Source of the DNA: Leuconostoc fallax KCTC 3537
GTDB lineage: Bacteria; Bacillota; Bacilli; Lactobacillales; Lactobacillaceae
DNA: 64,000 nt
Direction: 5' to 3'
Assembly (NCBI RefSeq): GCF_000165675.1
Contig: NZ_AEIZ01000015.1
Coordinates: 124,001 to 188,000 of the forward strand
Part shown: positions 54,109 to 64,000 of the stretch, in pieces
Layout: each line of letters opens with the position of its first letter
How positions within the stretch are numbered: position 1 is the stretch's first letter
Notes under the pieces: generated by a model
Databases searched by the model: none
Seen by the model: only the letters and a program-made list of their open reading frames with translations
Told to the model about the DNA's origin: nothing
Program-made: the position numbers and the translations under genes

Positions 54109-54999
54109 CTATTTAACTTCTTTTAGTCCTGATACTGCTGCTGTAGTCCAAACGGGTTCCCCACCAATTTCAATACATACGGCATTGTTCTCTTCATCAA
54201 TATCGATCACCTTGTAAGTACCATTAAAGCGGAAGTAAGTATTTTCCAACCAGCCTGGCTTGAAATCAAACAACTGATCCTTGGTTGGTTTTCCATTCTT
54301 ATCAACTTCAGTTAACTCACTAATGGGGATGTAGTTATTATAGTCGGGCAAACCATAACTAATCTGTTGGTTGTAAGCATAGTACTTCCCCTCATCACCA
54401 TATTCTTGCATCGAATCCAAATGATAAAAACCATCAAAGCGTACTTTAGAGCCAATATCCAGTACCTGGTCGACCGGATTACTATTACTCTTTTGAATGG
54501 CATGACTACCGTTTGTTGCAGTACCACCGGCAATAGGTCGGAACCAATCCATTTGCCAACCGATCGTTTTCAAATAACCATAGTTACCTTCATTAATAGC
54601 ATAAGCAGTAACAACTGAAGAGGCATCAACATAGACGCCCGCACCATTCCAACCATTGGGGGTACATTCAATTTCATCACTATCAGACGTTAGCATGAAG
54701 ACATGTCCAGCACCCCCGTTACCACCACGACCACCCATAATACAGATATCTCCTGTATGGGCTTGTGCCTCAGTAATCCGTTGGAACTTGGTTCCTTCCA
54801 TTTGCAACATACCAACTGTGTTGGGTGCCATTCCGTTAGCATAATAAACATTAACACCACCAGCCAAAAGTGCTTCAGCAATCGAACTTGAACAATCTCG
54901 CATTCGTGGGTTCTCGTTTTGACGGTAATTCATTGAATAAATCGTGCGACCTTTTCCTGATCGCATATTTGCAATCGCTGCAGCAACATTATAAGCCAT
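54109..54999 (-). CDS. Phage endolysin, NlpC/P60-like amidase (Amidase_5 type)
   Basis: The 296-residue enzyme cuts host peptidoglycan at lysis. The N-terminal domain (1-150) has the likely catalytic Cys36 in DCSSSIAEAL and His99 in GGAGHVFML, as in phage peptidoglycan hydrolases of the CHAP/NlpC fold. The C-terminal half (about 180-296) has a beta-rich repeat-like layout and ends in a likely cell-wall-binding domain. No signal peptide is seen, so export depends on the holin. It directly follows the second holin. Confidence 0.88.
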   Translation of the reverse strand: MAYNVAAAIANMRSGKGRTIYSMNYRQNENPRMRDCSSSIAEALLAGGVNVYYANGMAPNTVGMLQMEGTKFQRITEAQAHTGDICIMGGRGGNGGAGHVFMLTSDSDEIECTPNGWNGAGVYVDASSVVTAYAINEGNYGYLKTIGWQMDWFRPIAGGTATNGSHAIQKSNSNPVDQVLDIGSKVRFDGFYHLDSMQEYGDEGKYYAYNQQISYGLPDYNNYIPISELTEVDKNGKPTKDQLFDFKPGWLENTYFRFNGTYKVIDIDEENNAVCIEIGGEPVWTTAAVSGLKEVK

Positions 55000-55292
55000 T
55001 ATTTTTCCTCCTTAGGATTAAAAGCATAGTGATTAAGTGTTTCGTTTAGGCCAGTAGCAGCAAACCCAGAAATAAAGCCGAACGCTGCCCCTAACCAAGC
55101 ATCTGTGACATAAATGAAGTGGGCCGCTATAAAACCAATCAAAGTGCCTAAAATAATTGAAATTAACGGTAGATAACGATTATCCACTTTAGTTTGTTTA
55201 ACGGCTTGAATAGCCACCCATGTTAGTAAGGCGATAAAGCCATAAACAGTGGCGGTTGCCAGGTTAAAAAATGTAATTAAATCCATACTCAT
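54999..55292 (-). CDS. Phage holin, second, 97 aa
   Basis: A small membrane protein with three hydrophobic segments (about 8-28, 40-60, 65-84) and a charged tail NPKEEK. Its ATG overlaps the stop of the preceding holin gene (ATGA), and its stop touches the endolysin start. It may act as holin or as antiholin to the 153-residue protein. Confidence 0.75.
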   Translation of the reverse strand: MSMDLITFFNLATATVYGFIALLTWVAIQAVKQTKVDNRYLPLISIILGTLIGFIAAHFIYVTDAWLGAAFGFISGFAATGLNETLNHYAFNPKEEK

Positions 55293-55750
55293 TGCTCTCT
55301 TTCTTTGCTTGCTGCTTGCGGTTCATCTTCAATTTTCTGTAATTTCACATGGTACTCATCTTCCACCCACTTTTTTAAAAATGGCGGGATATCCATACCA
55401 GACAGCTGCATATTGGCATAAATTGATTTCAACATATAAGAACCAATAATCACCGTGACAATAAATGAAATCACATCAAAAATCAGCGGTTGAAAAGTAA
55501 AATCACGACCACCAAGATGATTGGGAACAACTGATATTAAAATTGTGAACCCCCAAATCACAATCGGCATCAATGCCAGTGGAATGGACGTGATTAAACC
55601 ACCTAGTCCACCACCACTTGTCCGTGCAACCCCATTTCTTTTACGCCATAGTGACCCTAAGAAGGTGTCAAAAAAGACCAAAATAAAAAGGACTGCTGTT
55701 TCAGTAGCCCCGTTTAAATTAACGAATAAATATTGTAATAATTGTTCCAT
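55289..55750 (-). CDS. Phage holin, first, 153 aa (toxin-secretion/phage-lysis type)
   Basis: Three membrane segments (about 17-33, 50-72, 87-107) and a charged tail rich in Glu and Lys match the Phage_holin_4 type. It heads the holin-holin-endolysin cassette. Confidence 0.8.
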   Translation of the reverse strand: MEQLLQYLFVNLNGATETAVLFILVFFDTFLGSLWRKRNGVARTSGGGLGGLITSIPLALMPIVIWGFTILISVVPNHLGGRDFTFQPLIFDVISFIVTVIIGSYMLKSIYANMQLSGMDIPPFLKKWVEDEYHVKLQKIEDEPQAASKEREQ

Positions 55751-55805
55751 GTATACTCCTATGCATTTTCATTTGCTTACTCCTTAACTTTGCTGTTTCC
55801 AGCTA

Positions 55806-58519
55806 CTAAAACTTCTTCCAGCCAGACCATTCATTTAATGCGAACCTTCTTTGACAAAATACGATATCATCTGCCCCGTTAGTTACGTTAAATCTTTGAA
55901 TAACATCATTGCCGTTACTGGTAACTTCCATAATTCCCCAAACAGGATATGCTGGCAATCCCTTTATATCACCGTCAATTTGTGTGTAAGTGCCACTACT
56001 TTTAATACCATCAACGTGGAAACCTTTTGGCAAATATTGTAATTGCAAATTTGTTGCCGTGTCAGCGTTACCACCAAATGACTTTGCACCAACACGACCA
56101 TTGATGTACTGATCGCCACTATTGTGAACGACAGTGTTATCTTTACTCATCTTTTCCCAATTTGTAAATTGGTTACCACTACTCCACGTTCTTACCCAAA
56201 CATTACCGCTGTTTGTATCAGTCAATGTTTGAGTTCCGTTATAGTCTCCATTTCGCACAACGACAATGGTAAACCACCTAGAAACAGGGCTATTGTACGT
56301 ATTGTTTGTTCCACATGAATAGTTTCCGTTATCCTTTAAATCATTGAGATTAGTATTATTAGAAATATCAATCATTCCAGTACGTGTTGCCGTATCAGCA
56401 TTCCCCTGCAAATTACCAACAATGGCCTTAGAAAATTCTTGTTTACCAGTCCACTTATTATCGCTATTCAATCCGGATATTTGAGTCCATTCTGTCCAGG
56501 TATTAGTTGAACTCCAACCACGAATCCAAATAGTTCCCGTGTTAGAATCTTGTAAAATTTGCGTACCGTTATATGACCCAATTGAAATAACTGAAAGTGA
56601 AAACCAGTTATTTACGGGAGAATTATTAATTTTACCGTCTTGAAATGAGTAAGAACCCGGTGTTTTATAATCGTTTAGGCTTTGATTTGGCAGTATTCCA
56701 ATAACTTGTGGTGAACGGGCAGTAGTTGCCGTATCAGCATTACCTTGCAAGTTTGCTAATATAGTGCCAACACTGCCATCGCTTTTTCTAAAGGCAAGAC
56801 GCCCCTCAATATCCTCAATAATTCTTGATGTAAAATCTTTAGTACTATTCTTAAAATGGAAATCAATAAATGGTGTAGCGTGACTGATTTCTAATCCACC
56901 TTGAAAAGTTTGACTGCTTTTCCAAATTGTCGCTTGATTATCCCTAGCAACGACACCCCAATCAGTCCACTTATTAGCTGAAAACCAACGAACATTGATT
57001 GTATTATCACTATTTTCAAAAACTATTTGTTGAATATTATTACCGTAAGTAGTAACAGCCACTGTCCCATAAACGGTCCAACCACCACGATAATTTGTTA
57101 ATTTAACGCCCCATACCTTGTATATACCATCCGTTGTTAATTTATCAAGATCTGTATTAGAGCTGTCTTGGACTGTTAACTTATCCGCAGAACCAGTAAA
57201 GCGATTAGCCATAACTATCCCTGTGGGCGTTACTTCAAATATTTTATTCATATTATCTGTAACATTAACAGGCAACTTATCACTTTTATTAATAATAAAC
57301 GAGCGACCAGCACCAACAACAAATGTGCCTTGACTCCCCTGCTTTTTAACAATGGCCATGTCTCCGTCATTACCAACTCTAAGCATTGAATTGTCATTTG
57401 GTAAGGTGAAGCTACCTTTCACTTGCTGATCACCCTCTTTTAACTTATCAGCTGTGCTAGATGTCGTGGCATTGCCTTTCAATCCTTTTTTCGCGACAAT
57501 TTCTTTTTGGAAAGTATTATCTCCACTCCAATCATTAGTACTACTTTCAGAAGGTAACTTATCCCATGTAGACCATGTGTTATTGCTATAAAAACGAGCA
57601 CTAATAATCTTGGTATCAAAATCGGTTTTCATCTGTTTGACAGAATAGCGGCCATCTGTAGCTTCTATTAATATGCTGATATTAATTGGTGCATTATACC
57701 CTTTCGGTTTAACCTTATAACCAACATATAGACCTGGAACTTTCAGATTATCTAAGTCAGCGCCATCCCACAAATAATTTGGCTTTAAATCGGCTGGAAT
57801 GTTGTATTCTTCAGCACTACCATCAAAATCAAATCCATTTAATTTTTTGGTTTTAGTTAATTTATCAGCACTATCAGCTTTATCTGCCAAGGTAATACGT
57901 CCTTGTATCTTCTGGGTAAAAGTCAATAGAGCATCAATAGTTTGGGTACCTTTTTTGTCATAAACTTTGAAAAATTATCCCAAATACTTCGACGATCTTT
58001 ATAAGCATCATCTAGCTGTTTCTGCAAAGCAGTGTCCTTACTATCAACTCGTTCATTTGTGGCTAAAGAGTCTGGACTAACAGTTGTTGCAATAGCACTA
58101 GTAGACGATATAACTAATTTAGGCTTAAGCGTTAAATTGTAAACTTCGGCTTCATTACCTGCAGGAACCTTAATAGGCCAATTAGCAATTTGAGAGAATG
58201 CTAAAAATTCTTGTCCCTTATACGTTGCGGTGTAGATGACCGTGTTAATCTCATAATTTACAGGATTACCGTTTGAAGAGAAAACTGTCACAAGAACTAA
58301 GCTATTATCATTTTGCTGAACATCTGAAAATGTTGATTCTGAAACCTTTTTTATTGTTTGAATATAAGTATCATCGAACGCTTTCAAATCACTAATACTA
58401 TGTTTATCCGAACTAACAATAGCACGTTTAAAGACGATGCTATCTGCCGTTGTCGATGAGTTAGCCAATAAATTTAAAAACTTACTTGATAATACTGGTT
58501 GTTGAAATTGTTCCATCAC
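55806..58519 (-). CDS. Phage tail fibre with five pyocin-knob-like modules, one frameshift
   Basis: Repaired length is 904 residues. The N-terminal 200 residues attach to the tail. Then five similar modules of about 60 residues each begin with a Gly-x-Tyr strand and end in W(S/T)xW motifs (ARFYSNNTWSTWDKL, RWFSANKWTDWGVV, RGWSSTNTWTEWTQI, RTWSSGNQFTNWEKM, RRFALNEWSGWKKF). Short linkers such as LQGNADTAT and GSADKLT separate them. It most likely binds host wall sugars. One base is missing in the T run 57951-57956. Confidence 0.85.
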
Positions 58520-59046
58520 TTTCCCCCGATTTCAATAGATGTGGCATGAGCTGCGCCAATATTAATATCTTGTTGTGTATTACTTGTTTCATTAAGTATC
58601 TTTGTATACGTCAAATTTGCTGGTAAAAACCGTTGGAGTAACTGATCTAATCGATGACTAGACTCTCCATCAACTTCATACATCTGTAAATTAACATGAT
58701 AATTTTTTGAAACAGACTCGATTTTCGCATTAATATTAAGACGCCTAATTAAGTTATTGATATATAAGAGTGTTATTGGTTCAGGTGGCAGCATTGCCGT
58801 TAACACGTTATATCGTCTGGTTTCTAAGCTCAATCCGGTACCATTTAAGTTATAAATAGATTCAAAAATATTAATGGCCGATTCATCAGCAGTTAAGACA
58901 AACATATTCTGATGTGATTGAGAAAAAGCTGCTTGTAACTCATCTAATTGAGATTGCTCCACCTGAAGCAACATTTGCATGTCATAGATATCGTCATAAT
59001 ACTCTGGCAAGAAATTCTTTAACCTCATCAATCTATAATTAGCCAT
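58516..59046 (-). CDS. Phage tail protein, DUF2313/XkdU-YmfQ-like
   Basis: The 176-residue protein has a helical N-terminal half (RLKNFLPEYYDDIYDMQMLLQ) and the LETRRYNVLTAMLPPEPIT segment typical of the YmfQ/DUF2313 baseplate family. It lies between the gpJ-like gene and the fibre gene, overlapping both by a few bases, the usual order in PBSX and Mu-like phages. Confidence 0.85.
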   Translation of the reverse strand: MANYRLMRLKNFLPEYYDDIYDMQMLLQVEQSQLDELQAAFSQSHQNMFVLTADESAINIFESIYNLNGTGLSLETRRYNVLTAMLPPEPITLLYINNLIRRLNINAKIESVSKNYHVNLQMYEVDGESSHRLDQLLQRFLPANLTYTKILNETSNTQQDINIGAAHATSIEIGGK

Positions 59047-60180
59047 TTACATTGACCTCCCCCAAAACAGGCAGTTCTTGTAAAGCATTACTAAAGACAA
59101 GAGAGATATCATTATCTTGACCATTTAGTCGTAAACTTTCCACGTTAACAACACCATCAATTTTGATTATTTCACCGATGATTGCTGCCCTATATACAGT
59201 CAAGTTATAGTCTCTTGCATTAACTAAGGTGTCCCATTTTTTACGGAGATTCAAAAATATTTTGGATAACATTTTATTAATGTTTTCCTTTGCTAAATCA
59301 AACGTTGTTGTATTATCAACTACAATTTTCATTGAAATACTAATTGTCTTAATGGTTGGCGCTGCAACAGTCACACTATGGCCTATGGGTGCTAATCCAT
59401 ACCCTTTTCCTTCGTACTGTTTGGGATCAATAATGTTTTTAATCTCATTGACTAATTCTGGACTTGGAACATCAAACTCGTTATTAATAATGACTAGTCG
59501 AACAGTTCCACCACCATTCCATACTGGATAAACTTGTACACCACCAATACCATTTTGCTTTAGCGTCATATCAATATAATCTGCAACATTACCGCCATAC
59601 TTAATGACGTTTGCTGTTTCTAATAAGCGTTGTCTTAATTCATCATCAGCTTCATTATCACGAGCTGGGACGGTAATACTCGTAATCTTTGCAATCGATA
59701 CTCTATCATTAGCTGTGACCGGTAAAATTTGGCCCAAATAGGTATTACCAGTTATGCCAGACGTTTCAGCAATTAGAGTAGCCGAACCCTGACCATTTTT
59801 TGTTTGACTGCGAAAAACACAGGATTGGCGCTCATAGTTGCAAATCTATCACCAATTTCTACAGAAGTTCGCTCACCATTATCGTCGTAGAATTCAGCAA
59901 TAACCTCAGCAAATGTTGCTTTCTTCCTGAACGTACCTTTTTCTTGTGCGCGATAATCTAAATATTCGCCTGAAGCCGTTTGAATATAACTTTCCAAAAT
60001 AATATTACGCATATTTAAAGCTAATTCTTGATATGATTGCGCCACTGGTGCTATAGCATCATAAATGATAGATCCCTGGCGAGTATCAATATTATCCGGT
60101 ACACGACCTAGAGCATTATTCATAAAGTAATCAGCAGTAAATAGTTGCATACTATCTGCTAATTGTTCCGGAGTTGTCAT
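59039..60180 (-). CDS. Baseplate J-like protein, one frameshift
   Basis: The 380-residue protein (repaired) matches the baseplate-J family (XkdT). GRVPDNIDTRQGSIIYDA is at the start, GEYLDYRAQEKGTFRK near residue 70, and ARDNEADDELRQRL in the second half. The missing base is in the T run 59796-59801; adding it joins AVKQKNGQGSATLIAE to the C-terminal part. It overlaps the DUF2634 gene. Confidence 0.9.
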
Positions 60181-60649
60181 GTTTTTACCTCCATATTAAA
60201 AACGGCTTCACCGTATATGGTGGAAGCCGTTATTGCTACTTCTAAACTATTCTTTTCAACAATTTCTTTTTTAAAATTTCAACATCATCAATCCTATCAT
60301 CTGCCAATAACGCTTCTCGGATAACGCGTTCAACATCATCATAAACATAATCCATATCCTTACCGATTAGCTCATTGATATCGTGGCCATACTGTTCATC
60401 ATAGATTACAAAAACAAAACGTTCTGTCATAAGTATTTTTTGAATAGCTTGCATAATTGCATCTTGTCCATCAACCATAGAACGAATTCGCCCGTTCTCA
60501 ACTCTATACGTCAAAGACGGTAACGACTGTTCTTCACTGTCATCAATCTCTTCAGCTATGGTATCGTCTAATTCATCATCAGTATATTCCTGATCATTGA
60601 TATTAACGTCATCTGATGGATATTCTTGTACTATTTGGTCATCATCCAT
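60177..60649 (-). CDS. DUF2634/XkdS-like baseplate protein, one frameshift
   Basis: The first 45 residues are very acidic (runs of Asp and Glu), then a gp25-like core: VDGQDAIMQAIQKILMTERF and YDEQYGHDINELIGK. Adding one base in the T run 60267-60272 extends the end to EVAITASTIYGEAVFN, matching XkdS, for a total of 157 residues. It overlaps the start of the J gene by four bases (ATGA). Confidence 0.85.
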
Positions 60650-60662
60650 ATCATGATTTCTC

Positions 60663-60956
60663 CTAACTTGTCTTCTCTAATACAAAGAATGTTTGACCAC
60701 CATCCATACGTATCATGGCCACACTATCCTTAGTATTTAAAGATTGGTCAACTTCAACACTTTTACCATCAATTTTAATTTTTCTTTTAGAGACATTTTG
60801 ACCAAGTATCAATAATTCTGAAGGCAATGTTAGTTTATCGCCAACTTGTATTGTTAACGGGTTAATGGATGACACAATTCCAAATATAATATCGGCATAT
60901 TCTGAACTGTTGCCATGACGTTGCATAATAAAATCAATTAACTTTTCACCTGCCAT
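60663..60956 (-). CDS. DUF2577/XkdR-like protein
   Basis: From the ATG at 60956 the protein has 97 residues, starting MAGEKLIDFIMQRHG. It has the GIVSSINPLTIQVGDKLTLP segment of the XkdR/DUF2577 family. Its ATG overlaps the stop of the xkdQ-like gene (TAATG). Confidence 0.85.
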   Translation of the reverse strand: MAGEKLIDFIMQRHGNSSEYADIIFGIVSSINPLTIQVGDKLTLPSELLILGQNVSKRKIKIDGKSVEVDQSLNTKDSVAMIRMDGGQTFFVLEKTS

Positions 60957-62001
60957 TAGATTAGTACCTCTATATCCATCGTCCAATCATTTGGGTCGAA
61001 GGTATGCGTGACTTTGGTTGGAAAAACTAATTTTTGGCCAAAACCAAATGTCTTTAACTCTTGAGAACGAAAATAAAAGCTCGTCCCTGCTCGAATACCT
61101 AATAATCCTATAGCAGTCACTTTTAATGTTTGAGAGATTTTATTCTTCTCTCTTAAAAGTTGCTTTGCTTTGGTTAACATTTGTGCATCGTTCATATCGT
61201 TATCAGCTTTTTCGACAATCTGTAATCTTCCCCATTGCTTAATATGATCTGCTGAATCGGCATGTTTTACTGTTGTAGTAGTCCAAGACGTCGTTTCCGT
61301 TTTGGTTTTCTTCTTTTTAGTTTTTCATCATATGTTACAACTTTACGTTTCTTACTATGCTTATCTTCACGGATCACTTTGACCGTGTTTGCTGATTGAT
61401 CAATAGACTGCGTATAGTTGAAATCAGTTAATAATGAGGCATCCCCTAATATTAAATCGGTTTGTGTTTGTTGCGCTTTAAGAAGCTCTACTGTGCCGTA
61501 ATTGTCTCGAATATAATAGCGTGTCCCTGTTGCAGATAAAACATTTTCAATACCTGTCTGCAGCATTTCAAAGTATGTTTTTTGATCTGCTACTTCTGTT
61601 TTCAACTTATACGTAGAATTATTTACGACTTTATGCGTAATACCAGCTGCCTTTGTTACACGTTCAAATCGTTGTGACAAAGTCGAAACTGGCCAAACAA
61701 TCGAGTCCTGATTTTTAAGATATCGTAGCTTATCATAAGCGACACAACTTATCGTTTTATTATCCTTGCTGTATTCCGCACTAAAAATATATCCCATGAA
61801 GACATTGTTACCGTTCCATCCGAAGTAAACGGCATCTCCCATTTGAGGTATAAAAGTATTATCAATCATCAGCAACTCAAACGATAATTCACCAGCTTCA
61901 TAAGTAGTATCTGTCGTCCATTTAGGAGGTAAAACCAAACTCCGCACATCCCAACTATCATTTGTTGTCCGTCGTTTAATAATAAATTTTGAAATTGTCA
62001 T
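60956..62001 (-). CDS. XkdQ-like late-control/baseplate hub protein, one frameshift
   Basis: The 348-residue protein (repaired) matches the XkdQ family, related to gene D hub proteins. Residues 1-100 carry a beta-rich fold with YFGWNGNNVFMGYIFS; the middle shows LRYLKNQDSIVW and NVLSATGTRYYIRDNYG. One base is missing in the T run 61321-61325; the link reads DEKTKKKKTKTETTSW. It overlaps the xkdP-like gene by four bases. Confidence 0.87.
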
Positions 62002-62767
62002 GTTGATTTCACCGCATTTTTAGATACCCAACCACGCCAACCGCCATTTAAATTAGTCACATGGTAAGGATATTTTCTTCCAGGTGCCACAAAATTAATC
62101 TTCCGTTTGGCATTTTTTCAATTTGACCTGGTCCACTACCATAACTGTCTCGATGTAACTGACCATTAACCATAACCACAGAGCCAATACCAATTTTCTT
62201 AGCGGGCTTGGGTCTTTGTTTCCCTTTCTTAGGTGTAGTTTTCTTAGCAGTTTTTTATTTGATATTTTCTGAACTGCAACCTTTCGGTATTCCGTTAACT
62301 TAATTGTTGCAACCCATTCACCATCAAAACCATTGCTGAATTCCCATTTGAAGCTCGTAACCATCATCGATAGATTCATATACCCACTAGTAACTAAAAT
62401 ACGACCAGGCTTCCTACTATCCTGCCAATCTCTAATAAATTTAATATACTCAACACCATCTGAAAATGGCAATTTTTGTGCAGTTGTATAATTTACTTTT
62501 TTGGATTTTTGGGAATAAAAAAGAAAATTCATACTCACGTAATTTTTGACTACCTATTAAATTAACCTCTCCAATAGCTGACACATCTTTGGCCTCACTT
62601 CCCAAAGTAGCCTCATGTGCAATATCACTTGGATTAACCGGTAATTCAATCGTTTTATTTTTGTGGTTAGTCAAATACACACCAATATGAATTTTCTTTT
62701 TATTGGACTTTGTTGAAACTATTGAAGCACCTTTCTTTGTTGGTGCTCTTTTATTTTGAGTAGCCAT
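61998..62767 (-). CDS. XkdP-like tail protein, four missing bases
   Basis: Repaired length is 257 residues. The N-terminal half shows IELPVNPSDI and EVNLIGSQKLREYEFSFLFP, as in XkdP. Instead of a LysM end it closes with an SH3-like segment: VVMVNGQLHRDSYGSGPG and NLNGGWRGWVSKNAV. Two bases are missing near 62495-62510, one near 62255 and one near 62111. Its stop overlaps the start of the xkdQ-like gene. Confidence 0.82.
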
Positions 62768-62779
62768 ACTATATTAAAC

Positions 62780-64000
62780 TCACCTTCTTAAAGTTTTATT
62801 ACGCTTTTCCATTAGTTTTTGTTCAATCAGTGCCAACATTTTCTCCGCATCATAGTTCTCATTAACACTTTGAATAACAATAGCACCCGGTTGAATAATT
62901 ACATCAACATCACCTTGTTCATGATTGAGTACCGGTTTGGGTTGTTGAACACCTAATAGATCATCATTCCTAGCAATAGTGTCAGTGTTTAAACGGTTGT
63001 TTTCTACGTTTACAGTGTCACTACCACCAATACCACTAATAGCTGATACAAACTTCAAAACTGCTTGAGTAGCCAAATCAAACCCATTAATAATTGCATT
63101 AATAAGATTATTATCGAAACTCCCCGTAAAATTCTCCTGATGAGTCATAGTTGTGTTTTGAGTTAAATCCTTTGGATGTGGTATTGAAGCTGTATATCGA
63201 ACGGCTGCATTCTGATCACTTATTTGAGGTATTACAGGTGCATGCGCATCATAATTGAGATTTGCATGCTGATCTCTAATCTGCGGTGTCATCGGAATAA
63301 CATTACTGTAATTAATATGAGCATTTTGGTCTCGAACATTTTGTAACGGCTCCGCCCTGCTCAAATATTGATTGATAACTGTTTGGCCATTAGCCTGTGG
63401 TGCCATCGGTACAATATTCTTGTACTCAATATTTGCAGTTTGATTTTGGATATCGTTTAGTGGTTGGATTGAATTGACATATTGAGTAGTAGCTACTCGA
63501 TCACTAATTTTTGGCGTTTCCAGAGCGCCACTTTTGTATTGAACATTTGCTATTTGATCTCGAATATTTGGAACATCTTGCAAAACCTGGTTATAGCACA
63601 CGGTAGAATTTTGATCCTTAACATTAGGCGTTGCCATTTTATTAAGAACATAATCAATACCAACAACTTGCTTAGCAATTTCTGGTAATTCTGGCACTGC
63701 ATTGTGATATTGAATAGCTGCATTTGCATTTTCAATACTTGGCTGTGTTGGCACAATATTCATATAATCTACAGTTGCAGTTTGATTACTGATATTAGGC
63801 GTACCTTCAACGCTATTTTCATAATAGTTTATAGCTGATTGATTTTGTAACTGTGGCGCTGTTGGTACGGCATTAACGTACCTTAACATTGTTACTTGAT
63901 CATTCTTAACTTCTGGAATATCTGGCAATGTATATGCTGTCACGTTACCACCATTGATATCAGGCATTACATAACCTTCTGCTGATTTAACAGCAGATTC
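62780..64000 (-). CDS. Phage tape-measure protein, C-terminal part with 19-residue repeats (cut by window edge)
   Basis: The frame is open to the right edge; 406 residues are visible. Its place before the xkdP-like gene fits the end of a tape-measure protein. From about 63126 to 63866 there are thirteen units of exactly 19 residues, each starting with Tyr (the last with Tyr-Thr-Ala). A loose consensus is YxNxVPxxPxIxDQxAxIx. One degenerate unit precedes them. The remainder has one hydrophobic helix (NLINAIINGFDLATQAVLKF) and ends in a charged region. Family assignment rests on context, the repeats on direct reading. Confidence 0.75.
   Translation of the reverse strand, partial: ESAVKSAEGYVMPDINGGNVTAYTLPDIPEVKNDQVTMLRYVNAVPTAPQLQNQSAINYYENSVEGTPNISNQTATVDYMNIVPTQPSIENANAAIQYHNAVPELPEIAKQVVGIDYVLNKMATPNVKDQNSTVCYNQVLQDVPNIRDQIANVQYKSGALETPKISDRVATTQYVNSIQPLNDIQNQTANIEYKNIVPMAPQANGQTVINQYLSRAEPLQNVRDQNAHINYSNVIPMTPQIRDQHANLNYDAHAPVIPQISDQNAAVRYTASIPHPKDLTQNTTMTHQENFTGSFDNNLINAIINGFDLATQAVLKFVSAISGIGGSDTVNVENNRLNTDTIARNDDLLGVQQPKPVLNHEQGDVDVIIQPGAIVIQSVNENYDAEKMLALIEQKLMEKRNKTLRR

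Noticed and set aside
57951-62520. Programmed frameshifting in the tail genes
   Set aside because: Such shifts usually occur in the tail chaperone genes upstream of the tape measure. Here breaks are scattered in five genes and match those in housekeeping genes.
1-64000. CRISPR arrays, insertion sequences and rRNA genes
   Set aside because: None seen. The only regular repeat array is protein-coding (63126-63866) and lacks CRISPR-like identical repeats.

Overview
The window reads as a low-GC Gram-positive lactic acid bacterium of the Leuconostocaceae, most likely Leuconostoc. This is inferred from gene content (alsS-alsD, arg genes, an SpxH-like gene beside relQ, cysteine-poor proteins) and not from a database match. 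It is chromosomal housekeeping DNA up to about 53.2 kb, followed by the late end of a contractile-tailed prophage that runs off the right edge.

Layout: (1) 1-9.4 kb: end of an adenine deaminase gene; a relQ-nadK-rlu-mgtE operon with a divergent spxH-like gene; an rnz-recJ-apt operon. (2) 9.6-12.4 kb: rpsO, rpsT, rpmF and an rqcH-like NFACT gene. (3) 12.4-17.8 kb: argG-argH-argF and an amino-acid ABC transporter with binding protein and permease fused. (4) 17.9-35 kb: the division and cell-wall (dcw) cluster, mraZ-rsmH-ftsL-pbp-mraY-murD-murG-divIB-ftsA-ftsZ-sepF-yggT-ylmH-divIVA, followed by T-box-controlled ileS. (5) 35-53 kb: ftsK, tRNA-Glu, rplS, alsS-alsD, obgE, uvrC, glnQ, tuf, a TPR gene, dapA-rnj, a dedA-family gene, holA and tRNA-Asn. 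(6) 53.2-64 kb: prophage border, a possible cargo gene, endolysin, two holins, a tail fibre with five pyocin-knob-like modules, PBSX/XkdP-U-like baseplate genes, and the end of a tape-measure protein carrying thirteen regular 19-residue repeats.

The sequence carries more than 30 single-base indels, nearly all in A/T runs. They break essential genes (murG, murD, mraY, pbp, holA, rnj) and prophage genes alike. I read them as consensus errors, so broken genes are given as whole CDSs with the break noted. Each repaired gene gives a length divisible by three.

Regulatory signals seen directly include MraZ-type direct repeats upstream of mraZ, the ileS T-box, a leader able to hide the rpsO ribosome site, strong promoters for tuf, rplS and the amino-acid transporter, and many intrinsic terminators. 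The least explained items are the 19-residue tape-measure repeats and the small genes at the prophage border.
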